Below, one piece after another: positions 5,527 through 13,702 of a stretch of DNA of 17,087 bases (positions within the stretch are counted from its first letter, which is position 1; every line of letters begins with the position of its first letter). The notes beneath the pieces are model-generated. The model was not told the origin of the DNA. It searched no databases and saw only the letters and a program-made list of their open reading frames with translations. The stretch is from contig JAGQQP010000025.1 in the NCBI GenBank assembly GCA_020426085.1, positions 1 through 17,087 on the forward strand, read 5' to 3'. Position numbers and translations under genes: made by a program. Origin of the DNA: Planctomycetaceae bacterium. Lineage in GTDB: Bacteria > Planctomycetota > Planctomycetia > Planctomycetales > Planctomycetaceae.

Positions 5527-7308
5527 GTGGCCACTGCCAACGAAAAAAACACGCAAACGAAGACAATCAATGGCGCTGAGATACTGATTCAGGCATTGGT
5601 GCGGCAGGGCGTGAAAACCATCTTTGCTTATCCAGGTGGTTGCAGTATGCCGCTGCACCAGGCTTTGATGAAATACAAAGACGATATCCGCACACTCCTG
5701 CCCCGCCACGAACAGGGGGGCGGTTTTGCTGCTCAGGGGATTGCCCGGACAACCGGCGACGTGGGTGTCTGCATGGCAACCAGTGGCCCCGGTGCCACCA
5801 ACCTGGTCACCGCACTGGCGGATGCCAAGCTGGATTCGATTCCCATGGTGGCTATCACCGGCCAGGTGCCTCAAGCCGTCATTGGTAGTGACGCGTTCCA
5901 GGAAACTCCCATGGTGGAAATTTCCCGTGCGATCACCAAACATCATTACATGGTGACAGATGTTAAAGACGTCGCCCGTATCGTGAAAGAAGCATTCTTC
6001 ATCGCGAACACAGGGCGTCCCGGTCCTGTGCTGATCGACTTCCCGAAAGACTGTCAGCTGGCGACACTGGATGAAGAACCCGACTACGATCCCGATACTT
6101 ATCTGCCCGGCTATCGTCCTGAAATGCGCAAAGCAGCTCCGGAACAGATCAAGCAGATCCTGGCAGCCATCAAACGTTCCAAGAAACCGATTCTCTATGT
6201 CGGTGGCGGTGCCATTATTTCGGACGCTTCCGAAGAACTGGTGAAGTTCGCCCGCCGCACGAATATTCCTGTGACCACCACAGTGATGGGGCTGGGCGTA
6301 TTTCCCGGCGATGATCCTCTCTGTCTGGACATGCTGGGCATGCACGGAACCGTTTATGCGAACTACGCCGTCAACGAAGCAGATCTGCTGCTGGCATTCG
6401 GCGTACGCTTTGATGACCGCGTGACAGGTAAGCTCGAAGAGTTCGCCAAACACGGCAAAATCGTACACGTGGATATCGATCCTTCCGAGCTGCAGAAGAA
6501 TAAAGAAGCACACATTCCCATCAATGCCGACCTCAAACATGTGCTGGTCGCATTGAACGAAGCCATTACCGACAACGACCTGCCTCAGGTTGATAACTGG
6601 CTGGCACAATGCAAAGAGTGGAAAGAGAAATATCCCCTGAAATATCCTGAATTGGGCGACATCATGTCGCAACAGTATGCGATCCACGAACTCTGGCAGC
6701 AGACTAAAGATAAAGATCCCTACATCACAGTAGGCGTTGGTCAGCACCAAATGTGGGCGGCACAGTTCTACAAGTTCAATAAACCACGCCACTGGCTCAG
6801 TAGTTCCGGACTGGGAACAATGGGCTTCGGACTGCCCGCTGCGATGGGTGTCCAGGCACAGTTCCCCAACAGCCTGGTGGTCGACATCGACGGCGACGGC
6901 TCGATGCTGATGAACATTCAGGAACTGGCGACACTGCATACTGAAAACCTGCCGGTCAAAATCCTGTTGTTGAACAACCAGCACCTGGGCATGGTGGTGC
7001 AGTGGGAAGACCGCTTCATGGAAGGCCGACGTGCTCATACTTATCTGGGCCCCGTCCATCATCCGGAATGGGAAGGAAAAGGGTCCGGCGAGCATGGCGA
7101 AGACACCTACCCGGACTTTGTCTCCATCGCCAAAGGATTCGGTCTGCAGGCAAAACAGGTGCGTTCCAAAGCAGAATACCCGGCTGCCCTGGCAGAAATG
7201 CTGGCATCAGATCAACCTTACCTGCTGGATGTGATCTGCACCTATCAGGAACATGTGCTACCGATGATTCCCAGCGGCGGTACTGTGAACGACATTATTA
7301 CAGAGTAA
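5527..7308 (+). CDS. ilvB: Acetolactate synthase, large (catalytic) subunit
   Basis: This 593-residue cytoplasmic enzyme condenses two pyruvates to acetolactate, or pyruvate with 2-ketobutyrate, the first common step of valine, leucine and isoleucine synthesis. Three domains are visible. The N-terminal pyrimidine-binding domain has the catalytic glutamate E62 in RHEQG. The central FAD/transhydrogenase-like domain covers about residues 210-350. The C-terminal pyrophosphate-binding domain has GDGS at 456-459 ending in LLLNN. Landmarks [26 protein letters not shown] (W493) and MIPSGGT are all present. The sequence resembles plant and cyanobacterial enzymes closely, as judged by eye. It has an extra glycine-rich loop near residues 515-530. 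The first residues before TINGAEIL are variable. The start is GTG at 5527. No regulatory subunit gene (ilvN) or ilvC lies beside it, and a terminator follows 28 nt after the stop. Confidence 0.95.
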   Translation: MATANEKNTQTKTINGAEILIQALVRQGVKTIFAYPGGCSMPLHQALMKYKDDIRTLLPRHEQGGGFAAQGIARTTGDVGVCMATSGPGATNLVTALADAKLDSIPMVAITGQVPQAVIGSDAFQETPMVEISRAITKHHYMVTDVKDVARIVKEAFFIANTGRPGPVLIDFPKDCQLATLDEEPDYDPDTYLPGYRPEMRKAAPEQIKQILAAIKRSKKPILYVGGGAIISDASEELVKFARRTNIPVTTTVMGLGVFPGDDPLCLDMLGMHGTVYANYAVNEADLLLAFGVRFDDRVTGKLEEFAKHGKIVHVDIDPSELQKNKEAHIPINADLKHVLVALNEAITDNDLPQVDNWLAQCKEWKEKYPLKYPELGDIMSQQYAIHELWQQTKDKDPYITVGVGQHQMWAAQFYKFNKPRHWLSSSGLGTMGFGLPAAMGVQAQFPNSLVVDIDGDGSMLMNIQELATLHTENLPVKILLLNNQHLGMVVQWEDRFMEGRRAHTYLGPVHHPEWEGKGSGEHGEDTYPDFVSIAKGFGLQAKQVRSKAEYPAALAEMLASDQPYLLDVICTYQEHVLPMIPSGGTVNDIITE

Positions 7309-7336
7309 TTAAAGACCAGCGTCTGATATCGATTAC

Positions 7337-7376
7337 CGGGCTCCTCAATCACCGATTGACGGAGCCCGTGTTTTTT
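7337..7376 (+). terminator. Intrinsic terminator after ilvB
   Basis: CGGGCTCC (7337-7344) pairs with GGAGCCCG (7361-7368), with a further inner TCAATC/GATTGA pairing. A run of six T follows at 7371-7376. It ends the synthase transcript as a single-gene unit. Confidence 0.88.
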
Positions 7377-7449
7377 GTGTCACAAATAATCAATACCTGA
7401 ACTCATATCGCGAAAAATAATCTGACTATTTACAAGAAGGAATACAAGC

Positions 7450-7644
7450 ATGTTATTCGCAGCGCAAATTCCACAGGAATCAGGATATCTGGTCGGTTGG
7501 GGCTCTCTGGCTTTGATTAATGCCGGCCTGGCACAAGGGAAGAACCGCAGCGGTCTCGCCTGGTTTCTGCTCTCACTGTTACTGGGTCCGGTTGCCACTT
7601 TTATACTTGTCGCATTCTGCGACAAATTGCCCGGGGTCCCGTAA
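7450..7644 (+). CDS. Small membrane protein of unknown function
   Basis: This 64-residue protein has two hydrophobic segments, about residues 10-26 and 36-58, separated by a GKNRSGLAWF turn, which predicts a two-helix inner-membrane hairpin. AGAAGG at 7435-7440 lies 9 nt before the ATG, a good ribosome binding site, and no other gene overlaps. The GKNRSGLAWFLLSLLLGP type of sequence recurs in small bacterial membrane proteins that I know only as hypothetical. It lies after the ilvB terminator and 97 bp before the glycosidase-like gene on the same strand, so it may share that gene's transcript. Real gene likely; function unknown. Confidence 0.75.
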   Translation: MLFAAQIPQESGYLVGWGSLALINAGLAQGKNRSGLAWFLLSLLLGPVATFILVAFCDKLPGVP

Positions 7645-7741
7645 AGTCGAAAAAAATCTCTCTGCCGGGCTGGAGAAACGTTCTCACAGGCCTATAAGAT
7701 ATCCATTACAGAGTTTTTTTCTGCTTCAACGTGAGGAAACC

Positions 7742-9175
7742 ATGAGCCAGCAGAGACAGATCGGCGTGACGGTCTTACCGGAATACCTGCAATACGAGGG
7801 AGTCGAAGCGGTTCTCGACAATCTCATGAAGCGCGCAGGCGTCACGGCCGTTTCCACTTCACCTTATGTGATGCAACTGGCAGACGAGCAGACGGGCGTG
7901 CGCGAACCCCCCGCCGACGCTGGTGCCGGACAGGTCCGCCTGCTGGATCGACCGCTGTGGGAAGGCAAACGGGAACTGTGGGTCAAAACATCACCCAGTT
8001 TCGTTCCAGATCAATCTCTGTACTCTGGTCTGCGCTATCAACCAGCACAAGCGGATGAACTGACTCACAGCGCAGGTCATGTCGTCGCAGAGTTCATTGA
8101 GGCAGCGCATGAACGGGGACTGGAAGTTTACTTCCAGGTCCAGGCTGCGATTCCCCCCGGCTATCGCGTGCAGTTTGGTGGACCGGTCGAAGAAGATATC
8201 CCCCGCCTGCCCGATGGATCACTGCCCCGCAGACGCGTCGCCAATAACGGCAGTCTGGCCAGCCCGCATATTATCGAATACCAGCATGCGCTGATTCGCG
8301 ACTTGCTCAATCAATATCCTGATATCGACGGTCTGCGTTTTGACTGGCCCGAGTATCCCCCTTATTTCCTGGATTCCGCGTTTTTCGATTTCAGCGACCA
8401 CGCCCGTCAGGCAGCAGATCGGCTGGGATACGATTTTGAACATATGCAGTCAGACTCACAGGCCTTGTACCAGAAACTCAATGGGGGACTGACAGATTAC
8501 GATCTGGAAAACTGGCTCTCGGAAGAAAATCAGGCCGCTAATTTCCCGGTCTGGTTGAATGATCACTTTCCCGGAGCTTCTGCGATGCTGCTCTTGAAAG
8601 CCCAGCTTTCCAAAGAACTGCTGGCGGGCTTCCGAAAAACCATGGATGAATGTGGTAAACCGGGGGTCGAACTGGCACCCTCTGCGTTTCCTCCCCCCTG
8701 GTCAATTCTGTCAGGTATGAACTATTCACTGGCTGCAAAATACTGTAACTCGGTGAGTGTGAAACTGTATGGGATGCACTGGTCGATGATGTTGCGTTCC
8801 TACGGTGATCAGATTCTGGCTGCTAATCCCGGTTTGTCAGAATCGCTACTGGTGCGTGCTCTGTTCAAATTTCTTGATATCACAGACTGGGCACATCCCA
8901 TACGCCTGGCAGACGTCTATTATCCGGGCCCCGATCAACCCCACATCGCAGGACCGCTGGCACAGGAACGAAAAATTCTGGCAGCCAGAAAACTCGCACG
9001 GCCCATGCCCATCTATGCACTCGCGCACGGTTATGGTCCCACTGAAGATTTTCGGGCGCGGATGCAGGTCGCGACTGACATCAGTCCCGATGGTGTCTGG
9101 ATCAACCGTTACTGCTATCTGAACGATGACAAGCTGGACATCATCGGCCAGTGTGCTGTAGGCTGCAATACATAA
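7742..9175 (+). CDS. Putative TIM-barrel glycoside hydrolase-like protein
   Basis: I do not recognise a named family for this 477-residue protein. Its layout suggests an eight-stranded barrel of glycosidase type: GVTAVSTSPYV near residue 35, GLEVYFQVQAAIPPGY near 130, and DGLRFDWPEYPPY near 200, where D201 and E204 sit at the end of a predicted strand as catalytic acids do in many glycosidases. Further on come VELAPS with E310, and GVWINRYCYLND near the C-terminus. There is no signal peptide or membrane segment, so it is probably cytoplasmic. The start is ATG 7742, with GTGAGG 5 nt upstream; the frame is open further upstream but overlaps the small membrane protein gene. The glutamate decarboxylase gene follows after 114 bp on the same strand. 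Alternative: a catalytically inert barrel protein. Confidence 0.65.
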   Translation: MSQQRQIGVTVLPEYLQYEGVEAVLDNLMKRAGVTAVSTSPYVMQLADEQTGVREPPADAGAGQVRLLDRPLWEGKRELWVKTSPSFVPDQSLYSGLRYQPAQADELTHSAGHVVAEFIEAAHERGLEVYFQVQAAIPPGYRVQFGGPVEEDIPRLPDGSLPRRRVANNGSLASPHIIEYQHALIRDLLNQYPDIDGLRFDWPEYPPYFLDSAFFDFSDHARQAADRLGYDFEHMQSDSQALYQKLNGGLTDYDLENWLSEENQAANFPVWLNDHFPGASAMLLLKAQLSKELLAGFRKTMDECGKPGVELAPSAFPPPWSILSGMNYSLAAKYCNSVSVKLYGMHWSMMLRSYGDQILAANPGLSESLLVRALFKFLDITDWAHPIRLADVYYPGPDQPHIAGPLAQERKILAARKLARPMPIYALAHGYGPTEDFRARMQVATDISPDGVWINRYCYLNDDKLDIIGQCAVGCNT

Positions 9176-9289
9176 AGTTTGCAGAAAAACAGATCCCACT
9201 CCTGATCTTCATTCAAATCTCAGCGCCAGACAGTAGGATAGCAGTACACGCTTTTGAATCCGTACTGATCAACCAGGAGGGCACTGTTC

Positions 9290-10678
9290 ATGCTGCACGG
9301 CCAGAAAAATCTGCATCCATCTGACCCCGAATCCTTTATCACCCCCGCTTACGGGGGACGCTTCATTCAGGAACCTGTTCCCAAATACGAAATGCCGGGC
9401 GAAGGTCTGCCTCCCAAGGTGGCTTATAACCTGATTCGTGATGAACTGATTCTGGATGGCAACTCGCGATTGAACCTGGCAACTTTCGTCACCACATGGA
9501 TGGAAGACGAAGCCCGACAGTTGATGTCAGAAACATTCGATAAGAACATGATCGATAAGGATGAATACCCGCAGACCGCTGAGATTGAATTGCGCTGCAC
9601 CAACATGCTTTCGAAGCTCTGGAATTCCCCCGCGGAAGAAAACGCCGTTGGTTGTTCGACCATTGGTTCCAGCGAAGCAGCGATGCTGGGCGGGATGGCC
9701 CTCAAATGGAACTGGCGGAAACGTAGAGAAGCTGCAGGGAAGCCCGCGGATAAACCCAACATGGTGATGGGCATCAACGTACAGGTCTGCTGGGAAAAGT
9801 TCTGTCGTTACTGGGAAATCGAACCACGGTTTGTGCCGATGGAAGGAGACCGCTACTGCCTGACCGCGGAAGAAGCCTTAAAGCTCGTCGACGAAAATAC
9901 GATTGGCGTCGTTGTCATCATGGGGAGTACCTTTGATGGGCGTTACGAGAACGTCAAAGAAGTCAACGACGCTCTGCTCAAGCTCAATTCTGAGACCGGC
10001 TGGGAAGTCCCGATTCATGTGGACGCTGCTTCGGGCGGATTTGTCGCACCGTTTCTGCAACCGGATCTGGAATGGGATTTTCGTTTGCCGCTGGTAAAAT
10101 CGATCAATACTTCCGGGCACAAATTCGGGTTGGTCTATCCCGGTGTCGGCTGGATTATCTGGCGTGAAAAAGCAGAACTGCCGGAAGAACTGATTTTTCA
10201 CTGTAACTACCTGGGGGGAGACCTGCCTAACTTTGCATTGAATTTTTCCCGCCCCGGAAACCAGGTTGTCGCGCAATACTATAATTTCCTGCGGCTGGGT
10301 CACGAAGGCTATCGTGAAATTCACCAGACATCACAGGATGTCGCATTGCATCTGTCGTCGGGTATCGCGAAGCTGGGTCCCTTCGATTTGATCTCGGACG
10401 GGAGTGACATTCCCGTGTTCGCGTTTACCACGAATGAAACCGCGAATTTCAGCGTGTTCGATATTTCTAATAAAGTACGTGAACGTGGCTGGCTGGTTCC
10501 CGCTTATACATTCCCCAAAAACCGTGACGATCTTGCTGTCTTACGCTGTGTCTGCAAAGAAGGTTTCACGCGCGATATGGCAGAGATGCTGCTGGGTGAT
10601 CTGCAGCACGCGATTGACTATTTTACATCTCATCCCCAACACACTCCCCAGACTAAAGGGAGTGGATTTCACCACTGA
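9290..10678 (+). CDS. gadB: Glutamate decarboxylase (PLP-dependent)
   Basis: This 462-residue enzyme converts glutamate to GABA and CO2, consuming a proton. The match to the GadA/GadB group covers its whole length (E. coli GadB has 466 residues). The PLP-binding lysine is K278 in NTSGHKFG, and the aspartate that holds the pyridine nitrogen is D245 in HVDAASGG. CSTIGSSEAAMLGG (about residues 122-135) binds the cofactor phosphate. The chain ends in GFHH; the E. coli enzyme ends in a lysine-histidine-threonine tail whose histidine closes the active site at neutral pH, and a similar role is possible here. AGGAGGG lies 8 nt before the ATG. No glutamate/GABA antiporter (gadC) is adjacent, so a role in acid resistance is not shown by the context; GABA shunt metabolism is equally possible. 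The identity of the enzyme is firm. Confidence 0.95.
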   Translation: MLHGQKNLHPSDPESFITPAYGGRFIQEPVPKYEMPGEGLPPKVAYNLIRDELILDGNSRLNLATFVTTWMEDEARQLMSETFDKNMIDKDEYPQTAEIELRCTNMLSKLWNSPAEENAVGCSTIGSSEAAMLGGMALKWNWRKRREAAGKPADKPNMVMGINVQVCWEKFCRYWEIEPRFVPMEGDRYCLTAEEALKLVDENTIGVVVIMGSTFDGRYENVKEVNDALLKLNSETGWEVPIHVDAASGGFVAPFLQPDLEWDFRLPLVKSINTSGHKFGLVYPGVGWIIWREKAELPEELIFHCNYLGGDLPNFALNFSRPGNQVVAQYYNFLRLGHEGYREIHQTSQDVALHLSSGIAKLGPFDLISDGSDIPVFAFTTNETANFSVFDISNKVRERGWLVPAYTFPKNRDDLAVLRCVCKEGFTRDMAEMLLGDLQHAIDYFTSHPQHTPQTKGSGFHH

Positions 10679-10748
10679 CCTGTGTCCGGGTTTTGAAAAC
10701 ATCTCCCCGATAGTCAGCGTCAGGGGTTTATCAAACTAAAAAGCAGGT

Positions 10749-11165
10749 TTAGTCTTTGAGGTCGAACGTTAATTCGTTTGAACCTGCTTTGACATCTGCT
10801 TTGAGTGGCGTGTCTTTGAGACTGCGGTATTTCTGCGGGATATTGGGATAGTCTTTTTTAGGAATTGGATTGTCGGGAGTCCCTTCCGGCGGGGTCACCG
10901 TCACGATGTAACTGCCGAGCACGACATCAGAAAGCTCCGTCTGTCCGGCTTCATTCAGCATGCCCATAGCTCCTTCGCCTTTACCGTCCATCATGAACCG
11001 GAGCTCTGCTTCGGTAACAGGGGCTCCAGCATGAGTCACCGTGACGGTGATGTCGGCGCGTTGCTTTTGTTCTTCACTACCCCCTCCACAGCCTGCCAGA
11101 AACAAGCTGCCACAACAGAGAAGTAAGAACGGGAATGATCGCTTAAATCTTGTTTGCGTAAACAT
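10749..11165 (-). CDS. Small lipoprotein with a transthyretin-like / carboxypeptidase-regulatory-like domain
   Basis: This 138-residue protein starts with a lipoprotein signal whose lipobox is LAGC with C26 as the lipidated residue, followed by a GGGSEEQKQ linker. The remainder reads as a small beta-sandwich: ADITVTVTHAGAPVTEAELRF, then a GSYIVTVTPPEG segment, as in carboxypeptidase regulatory-like domains. In planctomycetes small lipoproteins of this type regularly sit directly after a DUF1559 gene, as here, where 117 bp with a hairpin separate the two genes on the same strand. It is probably anchored in a membrane and may act with the DUF1559 protein; no enzymatic activity is expected. The ribosome binding site is weak. 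The stop faces the glutamate decarboxylase gene, 70 bp away. Confidence 0.8.
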   Translation of the reverse strand: MFTQTRFKRSFPFLLLCCGSLFLAGCGGGSEEQKQRADITVTVTHAGAPVTEAELRFMMDGKGEGAMGMLNEAGQTELSDVVLGSYIVTVTPPEGTPDNPIPKKDYPNIPQKYRSLKDTPLKADVKAGSNELTFDLKD

Positions 11166-11210
11166 TTCAGAGTAGATCCAGTAGAGAACAGTTTCAGATT
11201 ACAAAAACAG

Positions 11211-11249
11211 AGCACAGACCCCGCCGGTCTGATGAGCAGAGTCTGTGCT
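11211..11249 (-). terminator. Hairpin between the DUF1559 gene and its lipoprotein gene
   Basis: AGCACAGAC (11211-11219) pairs with GTCTGTGCT (11241-11249), 9 bp. On the minus strand it follows the DUF1559 stop by 33 nt and is trailed by CTGTTTTTG. A partial terminator here would make less lipoprotein mRNA than DUF1559 mRNA. On the plus strand it is followed by an even longer T run (11248-11255), so it can work in both directions. Confidence 0.7.
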
Positions 11250-11282
11250 TTTTTTCTTTAATTCAGCAATGCTGATTTCAGA

Positions 11283-12293
11283 TTAAAACTCGCCCAGTAC
11301 ATTACCGTCATTTTTCGATGCCAGATTAGCCAGGGTACTGAAGTCAATATTTTCAGACACAAAGCGGACGGCCCCATCAGCCAGCAGCACATGAGTTCCG
11401 CCGGTATGAAAAGAGTTCAATACCGTATTGGCCCCATAGGGAGCACTGGCTTCTGTCGGTGCACCGGATGTCCAGAAGCTGTTAATGGAATACATCACGG
11501 TGGTTGTCCCGGAACCCCAGTTCGAACCGGATCCCAGAGATGGCATTTTGGAAGCCGTTCCAATCCCGCTCCAGCCACCATAGTAGTTGGAACGACAGTC
11601 TTTCCCGTTCACCTGACCTGACTGCTCTGCCACGATCATGGTATTGGAAGTTCCATCCTTGACATCACGGATACGGAAACTGTCATTAGGAGCGAGCAGC
11701 CCGTTGTTACAATAGGTACCGTTCCCATAGCCTGCTCCGGTAACCGAGCAGGATCCTGAACTGCTGCCCGGCGCGGGAGTGGCACCCGCGATCCCGACAT
11801 AGTCCATCGTCTGACCCTGATTGTAGTTATTCATACCATTGTCATTCGAGGTATTGGAAAACGGGCTGGACGGACAGTTATACACGGGGACCCTTAATGT
11901 TTTTAATACTTCGTTGGTTCCGGCACCTGTCCCATACCCATAGGAACCGCCACTGTTCTCCGACATGAAACCACCTACGGTTGTGCTGATATTAAAATTC
12001 ATCTGGTTGTAAGCAGGTGCCTGATCCAGGAACGGCAGAATCGGTGCACGCCAGTTCGGTCGGATGAAACCTGCCTGTTCTCCGATAGGAAACCGCAGAT
12101 AATTATCGTGATAGTTATGCAGCGCCAGGCCAATCTGTTTCAGTTGATTTTTGCAGGTACTGCGACGTGCTGCTTCGCGTGCCTGCTGCACTGCCGGAAG
12201 TAACAACGCGATCAGGATCGCAATAATCGCAATCACGACCAGTAATTCAATCAACGTGAAACCACGTGTACGTAACTTTTGCCTGCTCAACAT
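11283..12293 (-). CDS. DUF1559 family pilin-like (type II pseudopilin fold) protein
   Basis: This 336-residue protein begins with a class III signal: a short basic leader, then [18 protein letters not shown] prepilin peptidase would cut between G11 and F12; E16 is the conserved +5 glutamate. The hydrophobic helix continues into the [27 protein letters not shown] stretch that defines planctomycete DUF1559 proteins, and the C-terminal part carries the family's [17 protein letters not shown] block (about residues 293-309). The middle is rich in Gly, Ser and Asn. The family is very numerous in planctomycetes and is thought to form surface pilus-like or secretion structures; the exact role is unknown. 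GAAGG lies 9 nt before the ATG. It is the first gene of a two-gene unit with the lipoprotein at 10749-11165. Confidence 0.93.
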   Translation of the reverse strand: MLSRQKLRTRGFTLIELLVVIAIIAILIALLLPAVQQAREAARRSTCKNQLKQIGLALHNYHDNYLRFPIGEQAGFIRPNWRAPILPFLDQAPAYNQMNFNISTTVGGFMSENSGGSYGYGTGAGTNEVLKTLRVPVYNCPSSPFSNTSNDNGMNNYNQGQTMDYVGIAGATPAPGSSSGSCSVTGAGYGNGTYCNNGLLAPNDSFRIRDVKDGTSNTMIVAEQSGQVNGKDCRSNYYGGWSGIGTASKMPSLGSGSNWGSGTTTVMYSINSFWTSGAPTEASAPYGANTVLNSFHTGGTHVLLADGAVRFVSENIDFSTLANLASKNDGNVLGEF

Positions 12294-12913
12294 GGACTTT
12301 GTCCTTCAAGAATAAAATGGAAAAACAGAGAGTTCGTTTCTTCAGAGGGAAGAAGCTATGAATGAGGGCGGGGATCTGGGAGGCAATCAGTCTCTTCTCA
12401 AACAGTGGATCATCTCAAATAACGTGGACTCTCAATCCTTTACAATCGATAATTAAACCAGTGCTGTCGATTTTGCAGCCTCTGCTGCCAAATCATTTAG
12501 CTGATATGTCAACTAAGCGAATATCATGCCAATTCCACATGGTGGAACGCTGCCGTGATTCTGAAAAACAGGGAAAAATGGGGGACGAACTCCGTTCTGA
12601 AATACAACTGCTCCCCTTGCTGAATTTTTTCACCAGCCAAAAAGAGGCGAATTATTTCAACTTAGCGCTTAAAGTCATTTCTTATTATCATTCTCTGATA
12701 TTTGTGTTCGGCGTTTCGTTTTTTTAAAAAATTCGAGAATGGTGCCTGACACGATGCAGACACCTGCAGTCGGGGTTGCACAGTAATAGAGCACATGCCA
12801 CTTAAATTAATCCTGCTCATCTGACATCTGGAAATTTGCTTCAATAATTGTGCTCCCCATCTGATTACCTCATAATACAGTTTTGACCTTCCCCTGTTAT
12901 ATGAGGATTCACC
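12294..12913. other. Divergent intergenic region between DUF1559 and DUF1080 genes
   Basis: This 0.6-kb region is AT-richer than its surroundings and has no convincing gene. An open frame at 12362-12727 lacks a ribosome binding site and any family feature. It contains an A/T run near 12716-12731 and, at 12738-12752, AATGGTGCCTGACAC, a string that I associate with interspersed repeats in several bacterial genomes, though only one copy is in this window. A candidate promoter for the DUF1080 gene lies at 12848-12876. Confidence 0.5.
12848..12876 (+). promoter_or_regulatory. Candidate promoter for the DUF1080 gene
   Basis: TTGTGC and CATAAT are separated by 17 nt and lie 37 nt before the start codon. 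The -10 element matches the sigma-70 consensus in five of six positions, the -35 only in three. Confidence 0.35.
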
Positions 12914-13696
12914 ATGCGCTATCCTGGATACATTACGATTCTGTTTTCTCTCCTCTTCCTCCTGACACCCTGTCCGAATGTACGGGCAGAAGTGGGTCTT
13001 GGCGCCAAACCGCCCACGGATGCAGAAATCCTGCTGGACGGCAGCCGGGAAATGCTGGATCAGAAATGGACTTACTGGGAAGGTCCCCGCTTCAGTTCCT
13101 CCCTGCCGATTAAATGGAAAGTAGTAGACGATCCCATTGATGCAGGAACTGTCGTCATGTCTGATGACCCGGCAGCAGCAGGCGGGAAATACGGAACCGC
13201 CGACATCGTCACAAAAAAGAAATACCGCGACTTCCGACTGCATGTGGAATTTCTGGTTTCCAAACCGGGGGGCAACAGCGGCGTCTATCTGCAGAACCGC
13301 TACGAAATCCAGGTGCTGGATGGCGATAAAACCAAGCACGGGATGGCTGCCGTCATCAACGAGACCGAATCTCCCTACCACGCCTATAACGGCACAGGCA
13401 AATGGAACGCCTACGACATCACATTTCGCGCAGCCCGCTTTAAAGACGGCAAACTTGTCGAGAAGCCATTAGTCTCAATGTACTTCAACGGGAAAAAAGT
13501 TCACGAAAACGTCACCATCAACAAAGTCTGGGGCGGCGCTAACTCCGGCCTGGATGGAGGCAATGATAACGGCTTCGGCATTACCGACACTCCAGGAGGT
13601 ATCAAACTGCAGTGCGAAGGGCACGATGTCCGCTATCGAAACATCTGGATCGAACCCCTCGATCTGAAAACCGCAGATACCGATTTTAAAGAATAG
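12914..13696 (+). CDS. Exported DUF1080 (3-keto-disaccharide hydrolase-like) protein
   Basis: This 260-residue protein has a signal peptide (residues 1-25, likely cleaved after VRA). The mature part is a single DUF1080 domain, a concanavalin-like beta-sandwich. Landmarks are the early LLDGS, the strand reading FRLHVEFLVS, the GGNSGVYLQNRYEIQVLD block (about residues 117-134), and NGKKVHENV. The C-terminus has GGIKLQCEGHDVRYRNIWI (about 225-243). Some family members hydrolyse 3-keto-glycosides, while others may bind carbohydrate; which applies here is not evident. TGAGG lies 7 nt before the ATG. It converges with the phosphatase gene, with only 6 bp between the stop codons and no terminator visible, so the two transcripts probably overlap. 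Family call firm. Confidence 0.9.
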   Translation: MRYPGYITILFSLLFLLTPCPNVRAEVGLGAKPPTDAEILLDGSREMLDQKWTYWEGPRFSSSLPIKWKVVDDPIDAGTVVMSDDPAAAGGKYGTADIVTKKKYRDFRLHVEFLVSKPGGNSGVYLQNRYEIQVLDGDKTKHGMAAVINETESPYHAYNGTGKWNAYDITFRAARFKDGKLVEKPLVSMYFNGKKVHENVTINKVWGGANSGLDGGNDNGFGITDTPGGIKLQCEGHDVRYRNIWIEPLDLKTADTDFKE

Positions 13697-13702
13697 CCGC
13701 TC

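Noticed and set aside
5479..7095. A 538-residue open frame on the minus strand
   Set aside because: It lies entirely antisense to ilvB, begins without a ribosome binding site, and its composition (rich in His, Phe, Gln, Cys) is that of a mirror frame of a real gene.
12362..12727. A 121-residue frame between the DUF1559 and DUF1080 genes
   Set aside because: No ribosome binding site, no domain, composition typical of non-coding AT-rich sequence.
12662..13381. A 239-residue minus-strand frame overlapping the DUF1080 start
   Set aside because: Most of it mirrors the DUF1080 gene and the rest crosses AT-rich intergenic sequence; no family features.
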